Assembly: GCF_000830005.1 (NCBI RefSeq)
Contig: NZ_CP010407.1
Location: forward strand, 682,001 to 746,000
Length of the DNA stretch: 64,000 bases
Reading direction: 5' to 3'
Origin: Streptomyces vietnamensis
GTDB taxonomy: Bacteria; Actinomycetota; Actinomycetes; Streptomycetales; Streptomycetaceae
Shown here: positions 17,658 to 26,802 of the stretch, in pieces
Numbering within the stretch: the stretch's first letter is position 1
How the letters are laid out: every line of letters starts with the position of its first letter
The notes under the pieces: generated by a model
Database searches by the model: none
Seen by the model: only the letters and a program-made list of their open reading frames with translations
Told to the model about the DNA's origin: nothing
Translations under genes and position numbers: made by a program

Positions 17658-20600
17658 CTACTCCCGGACGAGGGCGGCGGCCGTCCTGAGCGAGAGACCC
17701 GCGCCCTCCTCGTACCGGCGGGTGTACGCCTCCGGGGGCAGGGCCGCGCGGAGCACGGCCTCGGCGCGGGCCCGGATCGCGGCCTCGGTCTGCGGGGTGA
17801 AGGGCCGGAAGCCGCCGCCCGAGTCGGAGCCGGCGTGGGCGTCGTACGCGCCGAGCAGCCGGGCCCCCGTCTCGGCGTCGCCCGGTGCGCCGCGTCCGCC
17901 GCGGGCCCAGGCGGCGGTGCCGAACTGGGCGACGACGAGGTGCGGGGCGACGAGGTGGGCGAGGGTCTCCACGTCCACGACGGCCCGGGCGAGGCGTTCC
18001 AGGGCCCGGTCGTAGGCGCCGTCGAGGCAGTCGAGCCACGCCCACGTGCCGCCGACGAGGCCCCAGAAGAGGGCCGGGGTGACCTCCCCGAACTCCCCCT
18101 CCAGGAGGGTGAGCTGCGCGCGGGCGAGGCCGGTGCGCCCGGTGTGGCCGTAGTGCTGGGCGAGCAGCAGCCGGCCCGTGCCGGCCGACTCCGCGCCCCA
18201 CTGCCCTGCCTCGTCGGCGGCCTCGGCCAGGAGCCGTTCGGCCTCCTCGTCCCCCTCCGGGCTGAGCCGGAGCCGTACGGCCGCGAGACGGACCGTGAAG
18301 ACGGGCACCTGGGAACGCGCGCCGACGCGGGCGGCGGCGTCGGTGGCCCGCTCGAAGTCGGCGGCGGCCTCGGCGAGCCGGCCCTCGCGCTCGTACGCCT
18401 CGCCGCGGGCCGCGAGGGACTCCGCGATCCCCCAGGAGTCCCCGGCGGCCTCGAAGAGGGCGAGCGCCTCGGCGGCGTCGGCTCCGAGGCCGGCGAGCTT
18501 GGCCCGCATGAGGAGCGCGAAGCCCAGGTCCCAGCCCGTGCCGTGGGCGCGGCAGGCGTCGACGATCAGGGTCAGCGTCTCGTCGAGGCCGGCGAGCTCC
18601 CCGGTCATGAGCCGGGCGAAGTACCACATCGTGCCCGGCTGGCGGCAGGTCTGCGGGAGGCCGGGGCGGTACGCGGCGACCAGGGCGGCGAGCCGGGCGC
18701 GGGTCTCGGACCGTTCGAGGTCCGTGCCCTCGACGCCCTCGGTCGCCAGGGCGTACAGCCGGCCGCCGCGCCGGGCCTCCCACAGCCGCTCCCCGGTCCA
18801 CGGCGGCGGCACGTCCACGCACCGTCCGTCCAGCGGCTCGGCGGGGCGGACGGGCTCCCGGAACGGGTCGGGGCCGAGACGGCCGGCCTCGACGGCCCAG
18901 GTGCGGGCGTCGACCTGGTGGTTGCGGAGCTGCCAGAACCAGCTGAGCGTGTGGACGAGACAGAGCACCTCCTGCTCGTCGCCGAGCGCCACGGCCGTCC
19001 GGAGTGCGCCGCGCAGGTTGTCGTGCTCCCGCTCGAAGCGGGCGATGGCGGTGACCTGGCCCGGGCCGCGCAGCTCCGGGTCGGTACGGCGGGCGAGCTC
19101 CCGGTAGTACGTGAGGTGCCGCCGCTCGACCGCCGCCCGCTCCCCGGCCTCGTCCAGCCGCTCCCCCGCGTACTCGGCCACGGTCTCCAGGAGCCGGAAG
19201 CGCATCCCGCGGTCGTCCGGGGCGGCCACGACGAGCGACTTGTCGTCGAGGGCGCCGAGGACGTCGAGGACGTCGAGGACGTCGGTGGGCGGGGAGTCGG
19301 TGGGCGAGGGGTCGGTAGGCGGGAGGGCGGTGGGCGGGAGGTCGGACACGCTCGCGCACACCGCCTCCGCCGCCGTCAGGTCGCACCCGCCCGTGAACAC
19401 CGCGAGCCGCCGCAGCACCGCCCGTTCGGCCTCGTCGAGGAGCTCCCACGACCAGTCCACCACCGCCCGCAGGGTCTGCTGGCGCGGCAGCACGGTCCGC
19501 GCGCCCGAGGTCAGCAGCCGGAAGCGGTCGTCGAGCCGGTCCGCGATCTGCCGTACCGACAGCATCCGCAGCCGCGCCGCCGCCAGCTCGATCGCCAGCG
19601 GCAGCCCGTCGAGCCGGCGGCAGATCTCCTCCGCCGCCTCCGGGTCCTCCGCCACGTCGAAGCCCGGGCGCGCGGCCGCGCCCCGCTCCCCGAGGAGCCG
19701 CAGCGCCATGTCCATGGGCAGCGGGCCCAGCGGCCGCACCTCCTCCCCCGGCACCCCCAGCGGCTCCCGGCTCGTCGCGAGGACGGTCACGCCCGGGCAG
19801 CGGGTGAGCAGCGCCTGCGCGAGCTCCGCCGCCTCGGCGACGACGTGCTCGCAGTTGTCGAGGACGAGGAGCATCCGGCGCCCGGCGCAGTGCTCGACGA
19901 GGGCCGCGAACCGGTCCTTCGGGTCGGCAGGGGTGACGGCAGGCGTGTGCCAGAGCTGGGTCTCGCGGGCCCCGAGCGCGGTGAGGACGGCGGCGGCGAC
20001 CGTGGACTCCTCGCGTACGGAGGCGAGTTCGGCGAGGTGGACGGGGCCTTCGTACGTCCCGGCCGCCTCCAGGGCGAGCCGTGTCTTGCCCACGCCGCCG
20101 GGTCCGGTGAGGGTGACGAGCCGCCGCCCGTCCCAGGCGGCGGCGAGGGCGCCCAGTTCGTCGGCCCGGCCGATGAACGAGGTCAGACGGGCGGGCAGGG
20201 GGCTCGGTGGCGCGGCTGGTAGGGGCTTGTCCTCCGCGAGGAGTTCGGCGTGCAGGGAGCGCAGTTCCGGCCCCGGGTCGGTGCCGAGCCGGTCCGCGAG
20301 GGCTTCGCGCACCTCCTCGTACGCCGCGAGGGCCTCGGCCGGCCGCCCGGCGGCGCGCAGGGCGCGGATCCGCAGGGCCTGGAGGGGTTCGTCGAGGGGC
20401 TGTCCGGCGGCGAGCGCGGCGAGCGGCGCGAGGACGTCGGCGGCCCGCCCGAGGGCCAGGTCGGCGGCGAGCCGGTCGCGCCGTGCCTGGGCGTGCCGCT
20501 GTTCGACCCGTACGACCAGGGGGTCGGTGTCCCGGCCGGGCAGGTCCGCGAGGGCGGGCCCGCGCCAGAGGCCCAGGGCCTCGTCGAGGAGCGCGGCCGC

Positions 20601-20972
20601 CCGCTCGGCGTGGCCGGCGGCGAGGGCGGCGGCGCCTTCGGCGGCGAGCCGTTCGAAGCGGTGCAGGTCGACGGCGTCCGGGTCGGCGGCGAGCCGGTAG
20701 CCGCCGGGCTCCGAGACGACGGCTTCTCGGCCCAGGGCCCGGCGCAGGCGGCCGACGAGGGCCTGGAGCGCCGCCGTACGGTCCTGGTCGTCGGCCGGGT
20801 CGCCGTCGGCCCAGACCTGGTCGATCAGCGCGCCGGGGCCCACGGGGCGGCCGCCGGCGGCGGCGAGCGCGGTGAGGAGGGCCCGGAGCCTGGCACCGCT
20901 CAGGGCGGCCTCCGCCCCGTCGTCGGTACGGAAGGCCTGGCACGGACCGAGAACACGGTAGGACGGCTGCAC
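17658..20972 (-). CDS. AfsR/SARP-type regulator: winged helix, BTAD, NB-ARC and TPR
   Basis: This protein of about 1104 residues starts at a GTG (20972) that gives the family start QPSYRVLGPCQAF. Residues 5-95 are the OmpR-like DNA-binding domain, 100-245 the BTAD, then an NTPase with P-loop GPGGVGKT (290-297), LLVLDNCEHV (Walker B) and RLDGLPLAIELAAARLR (GxP motif), followed by TPR-like helices to the end. This layout matches AfsR-like pleiotropic activators of secondary metabolism. The linker after the NTPase is encoded by tandem 9-bp and 15-bp repeats (19257-19343). No biosynthetic target cluster is adjacent. Confidence 0.9.
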   Translation of the reverse strand: MQPSYRVLGPCQAFRTDDGAEAALSGARLRALLTALAAAGGRPVGPGALIDQVWADGDPADDQDRTAALQALVGRLRRALGREAVVSEPGGYRLAADPDAVDLHRFERLAAEGAAALAAGHAERAAALLDEALGLWRGPALADLPGRDTDPLVVRVEQRHAQARRDRLAADLALGRAADVLAPLAALAAGQPLDEPLQALRIRALRAAGRPAEALAAYEEVREALADRLGTDPGPELRSLHAELLAEDKPLPAAPPSPLPARLTSFIGRADELGALAAAWDGRRLVTLTGPGGVGKTRLALEAAGTYEGPVHLAELASVREESTVAAAVLTALGARETQLWHTPAVTPADPKDRFAALVEHCAGRRMLLVLDNCEHVVAEAAELAQALLTRCPGVTVLATSREPLGVPGEEVRPLGPLPMDMALRLLGERGAAARPGFDVAEDPEAAEEICRRLDGLPLAIELAAARLRMLSVRQIADRLDDRFRLLTSGARTVLPRQQTLRAVVDWSWELLDEAERAVLRRLAVFTGGCDLTAAEAVCASVSDLPPTALPPTDPSPTDSPPTDVLDVLDVLGALDDKSLVVAAPDDRGMRFRLLETVAEYAGERLDEAGERAAVERRHLTYYRELARRTDPELRGPGQVTAIARFEREHDNLRGALRTAVALGDEQEVLCLVHTLSWFWQLRNHQVDARTWAVEAGRLGPDPFREPVRPAEPLDGRCVDVPPPWTGERLWEARRGGRLYALATEGVEGTDLERSETRARLAALVAAYRPGLPQTCRQPGTMWYFARLMTGELAGLDETLTLIVDACRAHGTGWDLGFALLMRAKLAGLGADAAEALALFEAAGDSWGIAESLAARGEAYEREGRLAEAAADFERATDAAARVGARSQVPVFTVRLAAVRLRLSPEGDEEAERLLAEAADEAGQWGAESAGTGRLLLAQHYGHTGRTGLARAQLTLLEGEFGEVTPALFWGLVGGTWAWLDCLDGAYDRALERLARAVVDVETLAHLVAPHLVVAQFGTAAWARGGRGAPGDAETGARLLGAYDAHAGSDSGGGFRPFTPQTEAAIRARAEAVLRAALPPEAYTRRYEEGAGLSLRTAAALVRE

Positions 20973-21205
20973 CGGCCCATTCTGCCCGGCGCGGCCGGGG
21001 CGTCCGTCCTCCGCCCACGCGTCGGGCTGTGCCCTGCCCACAGGCCGGACCAGTCGACCGGCCCGGCCCGGCGCGGCGCGGCCCGGCGCGGCGCGGCGCG
21101 GCAGGGGCCGGATCGGTGCGGCGCAGCCCGCTCGTCCTCCTCGTCGCGGCGAACTCGCGCCACGCCGTGGCACCGCCATGGCGTCCGCGGGGTGTGGGTT
21201 CGACA

Positions 21206-23299
21206 ATGGGGAGGATGACCGATGACGACCGGCGTACGCGCAGTGGCGAGATCGGGCCCGCCGAGTGGCTCGCCATGAACCGGACCGGCAGCTTCGAGTG
21301 GGATCTCGACACGGGCACCATCGATGTCGACGAGTCCGGGCTGCTGCTCTTCGGCGTGGCTCCGGACGCCTACGACGGGCGTCCGGCGTCGCTCGTGACG
21401 CGTCTGGACCCGGAGGAGCGGGCCAAGCTGGAGGGCGTCGTACGGAAGGCCATCACCGGTGGCGCGGTCTCGTACACGGCGCACTTCCCGATCCCGCAGG
21501 CCGACGGAGCACCCCACTGGACGCATGTGCAGGCGCGGATCCTGCGCTCGCCGGACGGCTGGGCCCGGCGGATCGTCGGCGTCGTGCGGGACACGACCGC
21601 GGAGGTCGCGCACTTCGCCTTCGTCCGGGAGCTGGAGAAGCGGCGCGAGGTCCAGACGAGCATCGTCGAGCGGACGACGAACGCGTTGTCGCGGGCGGTG
21701 ACCGTGGACGACGTGACGGCCGCCCTGACCGGCCCGGGCGGCCTCGCCCGGCTCGGCGCGGACGGTCTCGCGCTCGGTCTCGTCGAGAACGGCTCGCTCA
21801 ACATCATCGCGCTCAGCGGCGAATCCCTCGACGTCCTCAACGACTTCCGCAGCCGCCGCCTCGACCGGAAACTGCCGCTGGCCGAGACGGTGCTGAGCGG
21901 GCGGCCCCGGTTCGTGTCCTCGTTCCCGTCGCTCGGGCGGGACTTCCCGGAGCTCGCCCCGTACCTGGCGCGGCTTGAGTTCCAGGCCGCCTGCTACCTC
22001 CCGCTGGTGGCCCAGGCGCGTTCGCTCGGCGGCATGGCCCTCTTCTACCGGCGCCGCACCTCGTTCAACGCGGACGAGCGCAACCTCACGCTCGGTCTCG
22101 CGGCGATCGTCGCCCAGTCGCTCCAGCGGGCGATCCTCTTCGACGAGGAGCGGGAGCTGGCGACCGGTCTCCAGGCGACGATGCTGCCGCGCCGGATCCC
22201 GCAGTTCGCCGGTGGCGAGATCGCCGTCCGCTACCACGCGGCGTGGAGCGGACGGCAGGTGGGCGGCGACTGGTACGACGTGATCCCGCTGCCCCGCGGC
22301 CGGGTCGGGATCGTCGTCGGCGACGTCCAGGGCCACGACACGCACGCCGCCGCCATCATGGGGCAGCTGCGGATCGCCCTGCGCGCGTACGCCGGCGAGG
22401 GGCACGCCCCGTCGACGGTCCTCGCGCGGGCCTCCCGGTTCCTCGCCGAGCTGGACACCAACCGCTTCGCCACCTGCACGTACGCGCAGGTGGACCTGGT
22501 GAGCGGCACCCTGCGCGCCGTACGGGCCGGGCATCTCGGTCCGCTGATCCGGCACACGGACGGCCGGGTCGGGCAGCCCAAGCTGCGGGGCGGGCTCCCG
22601 CTGGGCCTGGCGACCGTGTTCGGGGACGAGGAGTTCCCGGAGACCCGGCTCGACCTCGTGCCCGGCGAGACGCTGGTGCTGTGCACGGACGGGCTCGTCG
22701 AGCAGCCCGGCGCGGACATCGAGTCCGGTCTCGCCGCGCTGTCGGGCGCGATCAGCAGCGGCCCGCCGCAGGCGGAGGCGCTCGCCGACCACCTCTCCGA
22801 GCGCCTCTGGGAGCGGTGGGGCTCGGGCGACGACGTGGCGCTCCTGGTGCTGCGCCGCAGCCCCGACCCGGGCACGCCGCGGGCGCCGCGCATCCACCAG
22901 TACATCCACCAGGCCGATCCGCAGGGCCTCTCGGACGCCCGCGCGGCCGTCGGGCAGGCGCTGCGCGACTGGGGCATGCCGGAACTCGTCGACGACGCCG
23001 AGCTGTTGACGGGCGAACTCCTCGTGAACGTGCTCCTTCACACCGAGGGCGGCGCGGTGCTGACCCTGGAGGTGCTGCCGGAGCCGGTCCGGCGGGTGCG
23101 GCTCTCGGTGCAGGACCGGTCGAGCGCCTGGCCCCGGCGGCGTACCCCCGGCGAGGCCGCCACCTCGGGCCGGGGGCTGCTCCTGATCGACGCGCTGGCC
23201 TCCCGGTGGGGCGTGGAGCCGCGCGGCGAGGGCAAGGCCGTGTGGTGCGAGATCGGGCCGGCGCCGGTGGCGGCCGAATCCGCCCCGGGCGGTGGCTGA
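21206..23299 (+). CDS. PAS-GAF-SpoIIE phosphatase with C-terminal ATPase domain
   Basis: This is a multidomain regulator of about 697 residues. A PAS fold is at 15-130 (GSFEWDLDTGTIDVDESG), GAF at about 160-310, and a PP2C/SpoIIE phosphatase from about 320 (GGDWYDVIPL, VVGDVQGHD, LCTDGLVE). The C-terminus is a GHKL anti-sigma kinase-like ATPase (LLVNVLLHT, SGRGLLLIDALASRWG). Such proteins control anti-anti-sigma phosphorylation, and this one carries both phosphatase and kinase modules. The start is ambiguous between ATG 21206 and ATG 21215; GGGGAGG is too close to the second, so the first is used. The PHP gene follows at once. Confidence 0.88.
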   Translation: MGRMTDDDRRTRSGEIGPAEWLAMNRTGSFEWDLDTGTIDVDESGLLLFGVAPDAYDGRPASLVTRLDPEERAKLEGVVRKAITGGAVSYTAHFPIPQADGAPHWTHVQARILRSPDGWARRIVGVVRDTTAEVAHFAFVRELEKRREVQTSIVERTTNALSRAVTVDDVTAALTGPGGLARLGADGLALGLVENGSLNIIALSGESLDVLNDFRSRRLDRKLPLAETVLSGRPRFVSSFPSLGRDFPELAPYLARLEFQAACYLPLVAQARSLGGMALFYRRRTSFNADERNLTLGLAAIVAQSLQRAILFDEERELATGLQATMLPRRIPQFAGGEIAVRYHAAWSGRQVGGDWYDVIPLPRGRVGIVVGDVQGHDTHAAAIMGQLRIALRAYAGEGHAPSTVLARASRFLAELDTNRFATCTYAQVDLVSGTLRAVRAGHLGPLIRHTDGRVGQPKLRGGLPLGLATVFGDEEFPETRLDLVPGETLVLCTDGLVEQPGADIESGLAALSGAISSGPPQAEALADHLSERLWERWGSGDDVALLVLRRSPDPGTPRAPRIHQYIHQADPQGLSDARAAVGQALRDWGMPELVDDAELLTGELLVNVLLHTEGGAVLTLEVLPEPVRRVRLSVQDRSSAWPRRRTPGEAATSGRGLLLIDALASRWGVEPRGEGKAVWCEIGPAPVAAESAPGGG

Positions 23300-23309
23300 G
23301 GAGGTCGCG

Positions 23310-24338
23310 GTGGACCCCGTCGCCGCCCTGAACCGCATCGCGTTCCTCCTTGAGCGCGCCCAGGCGCCCGGCTACCGGGCGCGTGCCTTCCGTACCGCCT
23401 CCGCGGTCGTCGCCGCCCTGCCGGAGGGCGAGGCGGCCCGGCGCGCGGCCGAGGGCACCCTGGAGTCCCTGAAGGGCGTCGGCCCGAAGACGGCGGCGGT
23501 GGTGCGGGAGGCCCTGGAGGGCCGGGTTCCGGAGTACCTGGCGCACCTGGAGGAGGAGCTGGAGGCCTCGCTGGGCGCGGCGGAGGCCGACGGCCGGGGC
23601 GGCGAGGCGCTGCGGGCGGCCCTGCGCGGCGACTGCCATCTGCATTCGGACTGGTCCGACGGCGGGGCGACCATCGAGGACATGGGGCGTGCGGCGGCGG
23701 CGCTCGGGCACGAGTGGGCGGTGCTCACCGACCACTCGCCGCGGCTCACGGTGGCGCGGGGCCTGTCCCCCGAGCGCCTGCGGCAGCAGCTGGACGTGGT
23801 GGCGCGGCTCAACGAGCAGTGGGCGCCCTTCCGGCTCCTGACCGGGATCGAGTGCGACATCCTGGATGACGGCTCGCTCGACCAGGAACCGGAGCTGCTC
23901 GCCCGCCTGGACCTGGTGGTCGGCTCGGTCCACTCGAAGCTCCGGATGGACGCCCGGGCGATGACCCGCCGCCTCGAACGGGCCGTGCGCGACCCGCTGA
24001 TGGACGTGCTCGGGCACTGCACGGGACGCCTGGTGGCGGGCGGGCGGCTGCGGCCGGAGTCCGACTTCGACGCGGAGCGCGTCTTCGCCGCCTGCGCCGA
24101 GTCGGGCACGGCGGTGGAGATCAACAGCCGCCCCGAGCGCCTCGATCCGCCGCGCCGGCTGCTGCGGACGGCGGTCGCGGCGGGCACGTACTTCGCCGTC
24201 GACACGGACGCGCACGCGCCGGGTCAGCTGGACTGGCAGATCCTGGGCTGCGCGCGGGCCGAGGAGTGCGGGGTGCCGCCGGACCGGGTGGTCAACACCT
24301 GGTCGGCGGAACGGCTGTTGGAGTGGACGGCGGCCTGA
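23310..24338 (+). CDS. PHP-domain phosphoesterase with N-terminal HhH, PolX-like but without polymerase
   Basis: This is a 342-residue protein. Residues 1-85 resemble the 8-kDa/HhH region of family X DNA polymerases (ALNRIAFLLERA, then LKGVGPKTAAVVREALEG). The PHP phosphoesterase begins with GDCHLHSDWSDGGATIEDM (about 106-124), then LTDHS, GIECDIL, VGSVHS and TDAHAP, the metal-binding series. The polymerase palm is missing. It may act on DNA 3' ends or small phosphoesters. The GTG at 23310 is preferred over GTG 23292 because GAGGAGG lies just before it. It starts 10 bases after the SpoIIE-type gene. Confidence 0.85.
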   Translation: MDPVAALNRIAFLLERAQAPGYRARAFRTASAVVAALPEGEAARRAAEGTLESLKGVGPKTAAVVREALEGRVPEYLAHLEEELEASLGAAEADGRGGEALRAALRGDCHLHSDWSDGGATIEDMGRAAAALGHEWAVLTDHSPRLTVARGLSPERLRQQLDVVARLNEQWAPFRLLTGIECDILDDGSLDQEPELLARLDLVVGSVHSKLRMDARAMTRRLERAVRDPLMDVLGHCTGRLVAGGRLRPESDFDAERVFAACAESGTAVEINSRPERLDPPRRLLRTAVAAGTYFAVDTDAHAPGQLDWQILGCARAEECGVPPDRVVNTWSAERLLEWTAA

Positions 24339-24379
24339 GCGGGGAGCGGGTCGGGCGCGCCGCCGCGTCGGCGGACAAA

Positions 24380-24444
24380 CCACCCGGCCGTCGGGCGCGC
24401 CGCCGGGCCGACGGGCGGGCCACCCGGCCGTCAGGCGCGCTGCC
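24380..24444. repeat. Two copies of a 25-bp GC-rich repeat, 40 bp apart
   Basis: The segment around 24380-24404 (CACCCGGCCGTC core) recurs at 24420-24444 with two changes. The second copy spans the 3' end of the aldehyde dehydrogenase gene. It lies between two converging genes and may act in transcription termination. Confidence 0.6.
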
Positions 24445-25828
24445 AGACCGTGGTCGCGTTGCAGAACTCGCGGATGCCGTGGCCGGAGAGCTCGCGGCCG
24501 TACCCCGAGCGCTTGACCCCGCCGAAGGGGAGCGCCGGGTGCGAGGCGGTCATGCCGTTGACGAAGACGCCGCCCGCCTCCAGGTCGCGGACGAAGAACG
24601 CGATGTCCTCCGGGGAGCGCGTCCACACGTTGGAACTGAGGCCGAACGGGGAGTCGTTGGCGACGGCCACGGCCTCCTCGACGTCGCGGACCGGGTAGAC
24701 CGTGGCGACCGGACCGAAGGCCTCCTCGCGGTGGATCCGCATGTCCGGGGTGATGCCGGTGAGGACCGTGGGCCGGTAGTACCAGCCCGTCCGGAGCTCC
24801 GGCTCCTCCGGGCGGTGTCCGCCGCAGAGTACGGTGGCGCCCCGCGCGACGGCGTCGTCGACGAGCGCCTCCAGGTCGGTCCTGCCCTGCTCGGTGGCGA
24901 GGGGGCCGACGTCGGTGGACTCGTCGAGGGGGTCACCGACGGTGAGGGCGTTCATGGCGGCGGTGAAGCGCTCCGAGAAGTCGTCGTACACGTCGTGGTG
25001 GACGATGAACCGCTTGGCGGCGATGCAGGACTGCCCGTTGTTCTGCACGCGCGCGGTGACGGCGGTCTTCACCGCGCCGACGATGTCGGCGGAGGGCATG
25101 ACGATGTACGGGTCGCTGCCGCCGAGCTCCAGGACGGTCTTCTTCACCTCGTCGCCCGCGATCGCGGCGACGGACCGGCCCGCCGGCTCGCTGCCCGTGA
25201 GGGTGGCGGCCGCCACCCGGGGGTCGCGGAGGACGCCCTCGACGTCGCGGGAGCCGATGAGGAGGGTCTGGAAGCAGCCGTCGGGATATCCGGCTCGGCG
25301 GAAGAGGTCGCCCAGGTAGAGGGCGGTCCTCGGCACGTTGGAGGCGTGTTTGAGGAGGCCGGTGTTGCCCGCCATCAGCGCGGGCGCGGCGAAGCGGATC
25401 ACCTGCCAGAGCGGGAAGTTCCACGGCATGACGGCGAGGATCGGGCCGAGGGGCCGGTAGTGCACCCGGGCCACGTCCGCACCGGAGTCCTGGACGTCGC
25501 TCTCGGCCGGGTGCTCGTCGGCGAGCAGCTCCTCGGCGTGCTTGGCGTACCAGCGCATGGCCTTGGCGCACTTGGCGGCCTCCGCGCGGGCGGCGGCGAT
25601 CGGCTTGCCCATCTCGGTGGTCATGGTGCGGGCGATGTCCTCGGTGTCCTCGTCGAGGAGGGTCGCGGCGGCGCGCATGAGCCGGGAGCGTTCGGCGAAG
25701 GAGGTCGTGCGGTACTGGCGGTACGCCTCGTGCGCGGCGGCGATGCGCCGCTCGACCTCCTCGGGCCCGTGGGCCTCGTAGGTGCGCAGCGTCTCGCCGG
25801 TCGCGGGGTTCACGGTGGCGATGCCCAT
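24431..25828 (-). CDS. NAD(P)-dependent succinate-semialdehyde dehydrogenase-type enzyme
   Basis: This is a 465-residue aldehyde dehydrogenase. It begins with the GabD/SSADH-like IATVNPATGETLRTYE and has MPWNFPLWQVIRFAAPALMAGN, the catalytic Glu in VLELGGSDPYIV and the nucleophile Cys in NNGQSCIAAKRF. The C-terminus LPFGGVKRSGYGRELSGHGIREF is typical of the short actinobacterial SSADH group. It oxidises succinate semialdehyde or a similar short aldehyde to the acid. A GABA transaminase gene is not adjacent. The ATG at 25828 follows GGAGGAGAG. Confidence 0.88.
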   Translation of the reverse strand: MGIATVNPATGETLRTYEAHGPEEVERRIAAAHEAYRQYRTTSFAERSRLMRAAATLLDEDTEDIARTMTTEMGKPIAAARAEAAKCAKAMRWYAKHAEELLADEHPAESDVQDSGADVARVHYRPLGPILAVMPWNFPLWQVIRFAAPALMAGNTGLLKHASNVPRTALYLGDLFRRAGYPDGCFQTLLIGSRDVEGVLRDPRVAAATLTGSEPAGRSVAAIAGDEVKKTVLELGGSDPYIVMPSADIVGAVKTAVTARVQNNGQSCIAAKRFIVHHDVYDDFSERFTAAMNALTVGDPLDESTDVGPLATEQGRTDLEALVDDAVARGATVLCGGHRPEEPELRTGWYYRPTVLTGITPDMRIHREEAFGPVATVYPVRDVEEAVAVANDSPFGLSSNVWTRSPEDIAFFVRDLEAGGVFVNGMTASHPALPFGGVKRSGYGRELSGHGIREFCNATTVWQRA

Positions 25829-25940
25829 GACGTCTCTCCTCCTGACATCGGCCCCCGTCTGCAACCTTCCGCTCCCTGGGCGTCGGCGCAACAGGGGCGG
25901 GGCGGTGGGGTGACCCGCGGGCCGGTGGGGCGGGCCGGGC

Positions 25941-25987
25941 CAGGGCCTGTCCGACCTGATCCGGCCTGTTCGGCAAGACGCCCCTAG
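25941..25987. repeat. Degenerate copy of the 36-bp dispersed palindrome
   Basis: It begins AGGGCCTGTCCGACCTGATCC, matching the left arm of the intact copies at 29657 and 36098 (quoted core AGGGCCTGTCCGA), but the right arm is diverged so no clean hairpin forms. It abuts the stop codon of the ThuA gene at 25984. Confidence 0.6.
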
Positions 25988-26643
25988 GCCGTCAGCCAGG
26001 CCAGGGCGCCGGAGAGGTGGGCGCGGAACGCCGGGTCGCGGTACGTCTCCGAGGCGTGCCCGAGCGCGGTGAAGAAGAAGCGGCCCCGGTCGGCCTCCCG
26101 GCACCAGACGAGCGGGTGGTCGTCGCCGTGGGTGCCGCCCCGGTAGGAGGTCTCGTCGGCCCGCGCCAGGATCCGTACGCCGGCGTCCCCCGGGTGGGAC
26201 GTGAAGTTGTACCACTCGTCGGTGCGGGCCCAGCGGGCCGGGAGCGGGGCGGTCGCCGGGTGGTCGCGGTCGTCCACGAGGACGAGGCCCGGCTGGATCT
26301 CGGGGTGGCCGTCGAACCGGGTGCCGAGGAGCTCGCCGTAGAAGGGCCAGTCCGGCTCGGCGTTGGCGGCGGCGTGCACGGCGAGGAGCGAGCCGCCGCC
26401 CCGGAGGTACGCCTCGAAGGCGGTGCGGCCCTCGGGCGTCAGGACGTTCCCGGTCGTGGACAGCAGGACGACGACGGCGCACCGGCCGAGTCGCTCGGGG
26501 GTGAAGACGCCGGGATCCTCGGTGACCTCGGCCGCCCTTCCGAGCTCGCGCGCCAGCTCGGCGAGGGCGGTGGCGCCGGCGGGGATCGAGTCGTGGCGGT
26601 ATCCCGCCGTACGGGTGTAGATCAGGACGTCGGCGGTGGGCAC
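25984..26643 (-). CDS. ThuA domain-containing protein
   Basis: This is a 219-residue single-domain protein of the ThuA-like glutamine-amidotransferase fold: VLIYTRTAGYRHDSIPAG, VVLLSTTGNVLTPEGRTAFEAYL, GGSLLAVHAAANAEPDWPFY, DEWYNFTSHP, HPLVWCREADRGRFFFTALGH. ThuA is linked to trehalose or other sugar utilisation, and such domains are often fused to sugar dehydrogenases. The GTG at 26643 with GGAG upstream gives the family start. A LacI-type palindrome 77 bases upstream suggests sugar-responsive control. The activity is not established. Confidence 0.85.
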   Translation of the reverse strand: MPTADVLIYTRTAGYRHDSIPAGATALAELARELGRAAEVTEDPGVFTPERLGRCAVVVLLSTTGNVLTPEGRTAFEAYLRGGGSLLAVHAAANAEPDWPFYGELLGTRFDGHPEIQPGLVLVDDRDHPATAPLPARWARTDEWYNFTSHPGDAGVRILARADETSYRGGTHGDDHPLVWCREADRGRFFFTALGHASETYRDPAFRAHLSGALAWLTA

Positions 26644-26703
26644 GCGGTGGACTCCAGGGGCGGTACGGAACGGGGCGGATGGCGGAGAGAGCCGGGGAAA
26701 AGC

Positions 26704-26737
26704 CTGGGGAAAGCCCGAAGGAAAGCGCTTTCCCCAG
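26704..26737. promoter_or_regulatory. LacI-type palindrome nested in an alternative inverted repeat
   Basis: GGAAAGCGCTTTCC (26720-26733) is a perfect 14-bp palindrome with the central CG and shape of LacI/GalR-family operators. Its right half is also the right arm of a larger perfect 11-bp inverted repeat, CTGGGGAAAGC (26704-26714) with GCTTTCCCCAG (26727-26737). It lies between the divergent ThuA and DUF3626 genes. Confidence 0.65.
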
Positions 26738-26802
26738 CCGCCCAGACCGTAGCCACCGAAAACCGCGGGCCGCAACCCCTTCCGCTCCTGCACACTGCCC
26801 CG

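Noticed and set aside
21055..21120. Extreme GC-rich GGCGCGGC run as an origin or regulatory element
   Set aside because: It is simple-sequence GC in a divergent gap; no DnaA boxes or clean inverted repeat of operator length were seen.
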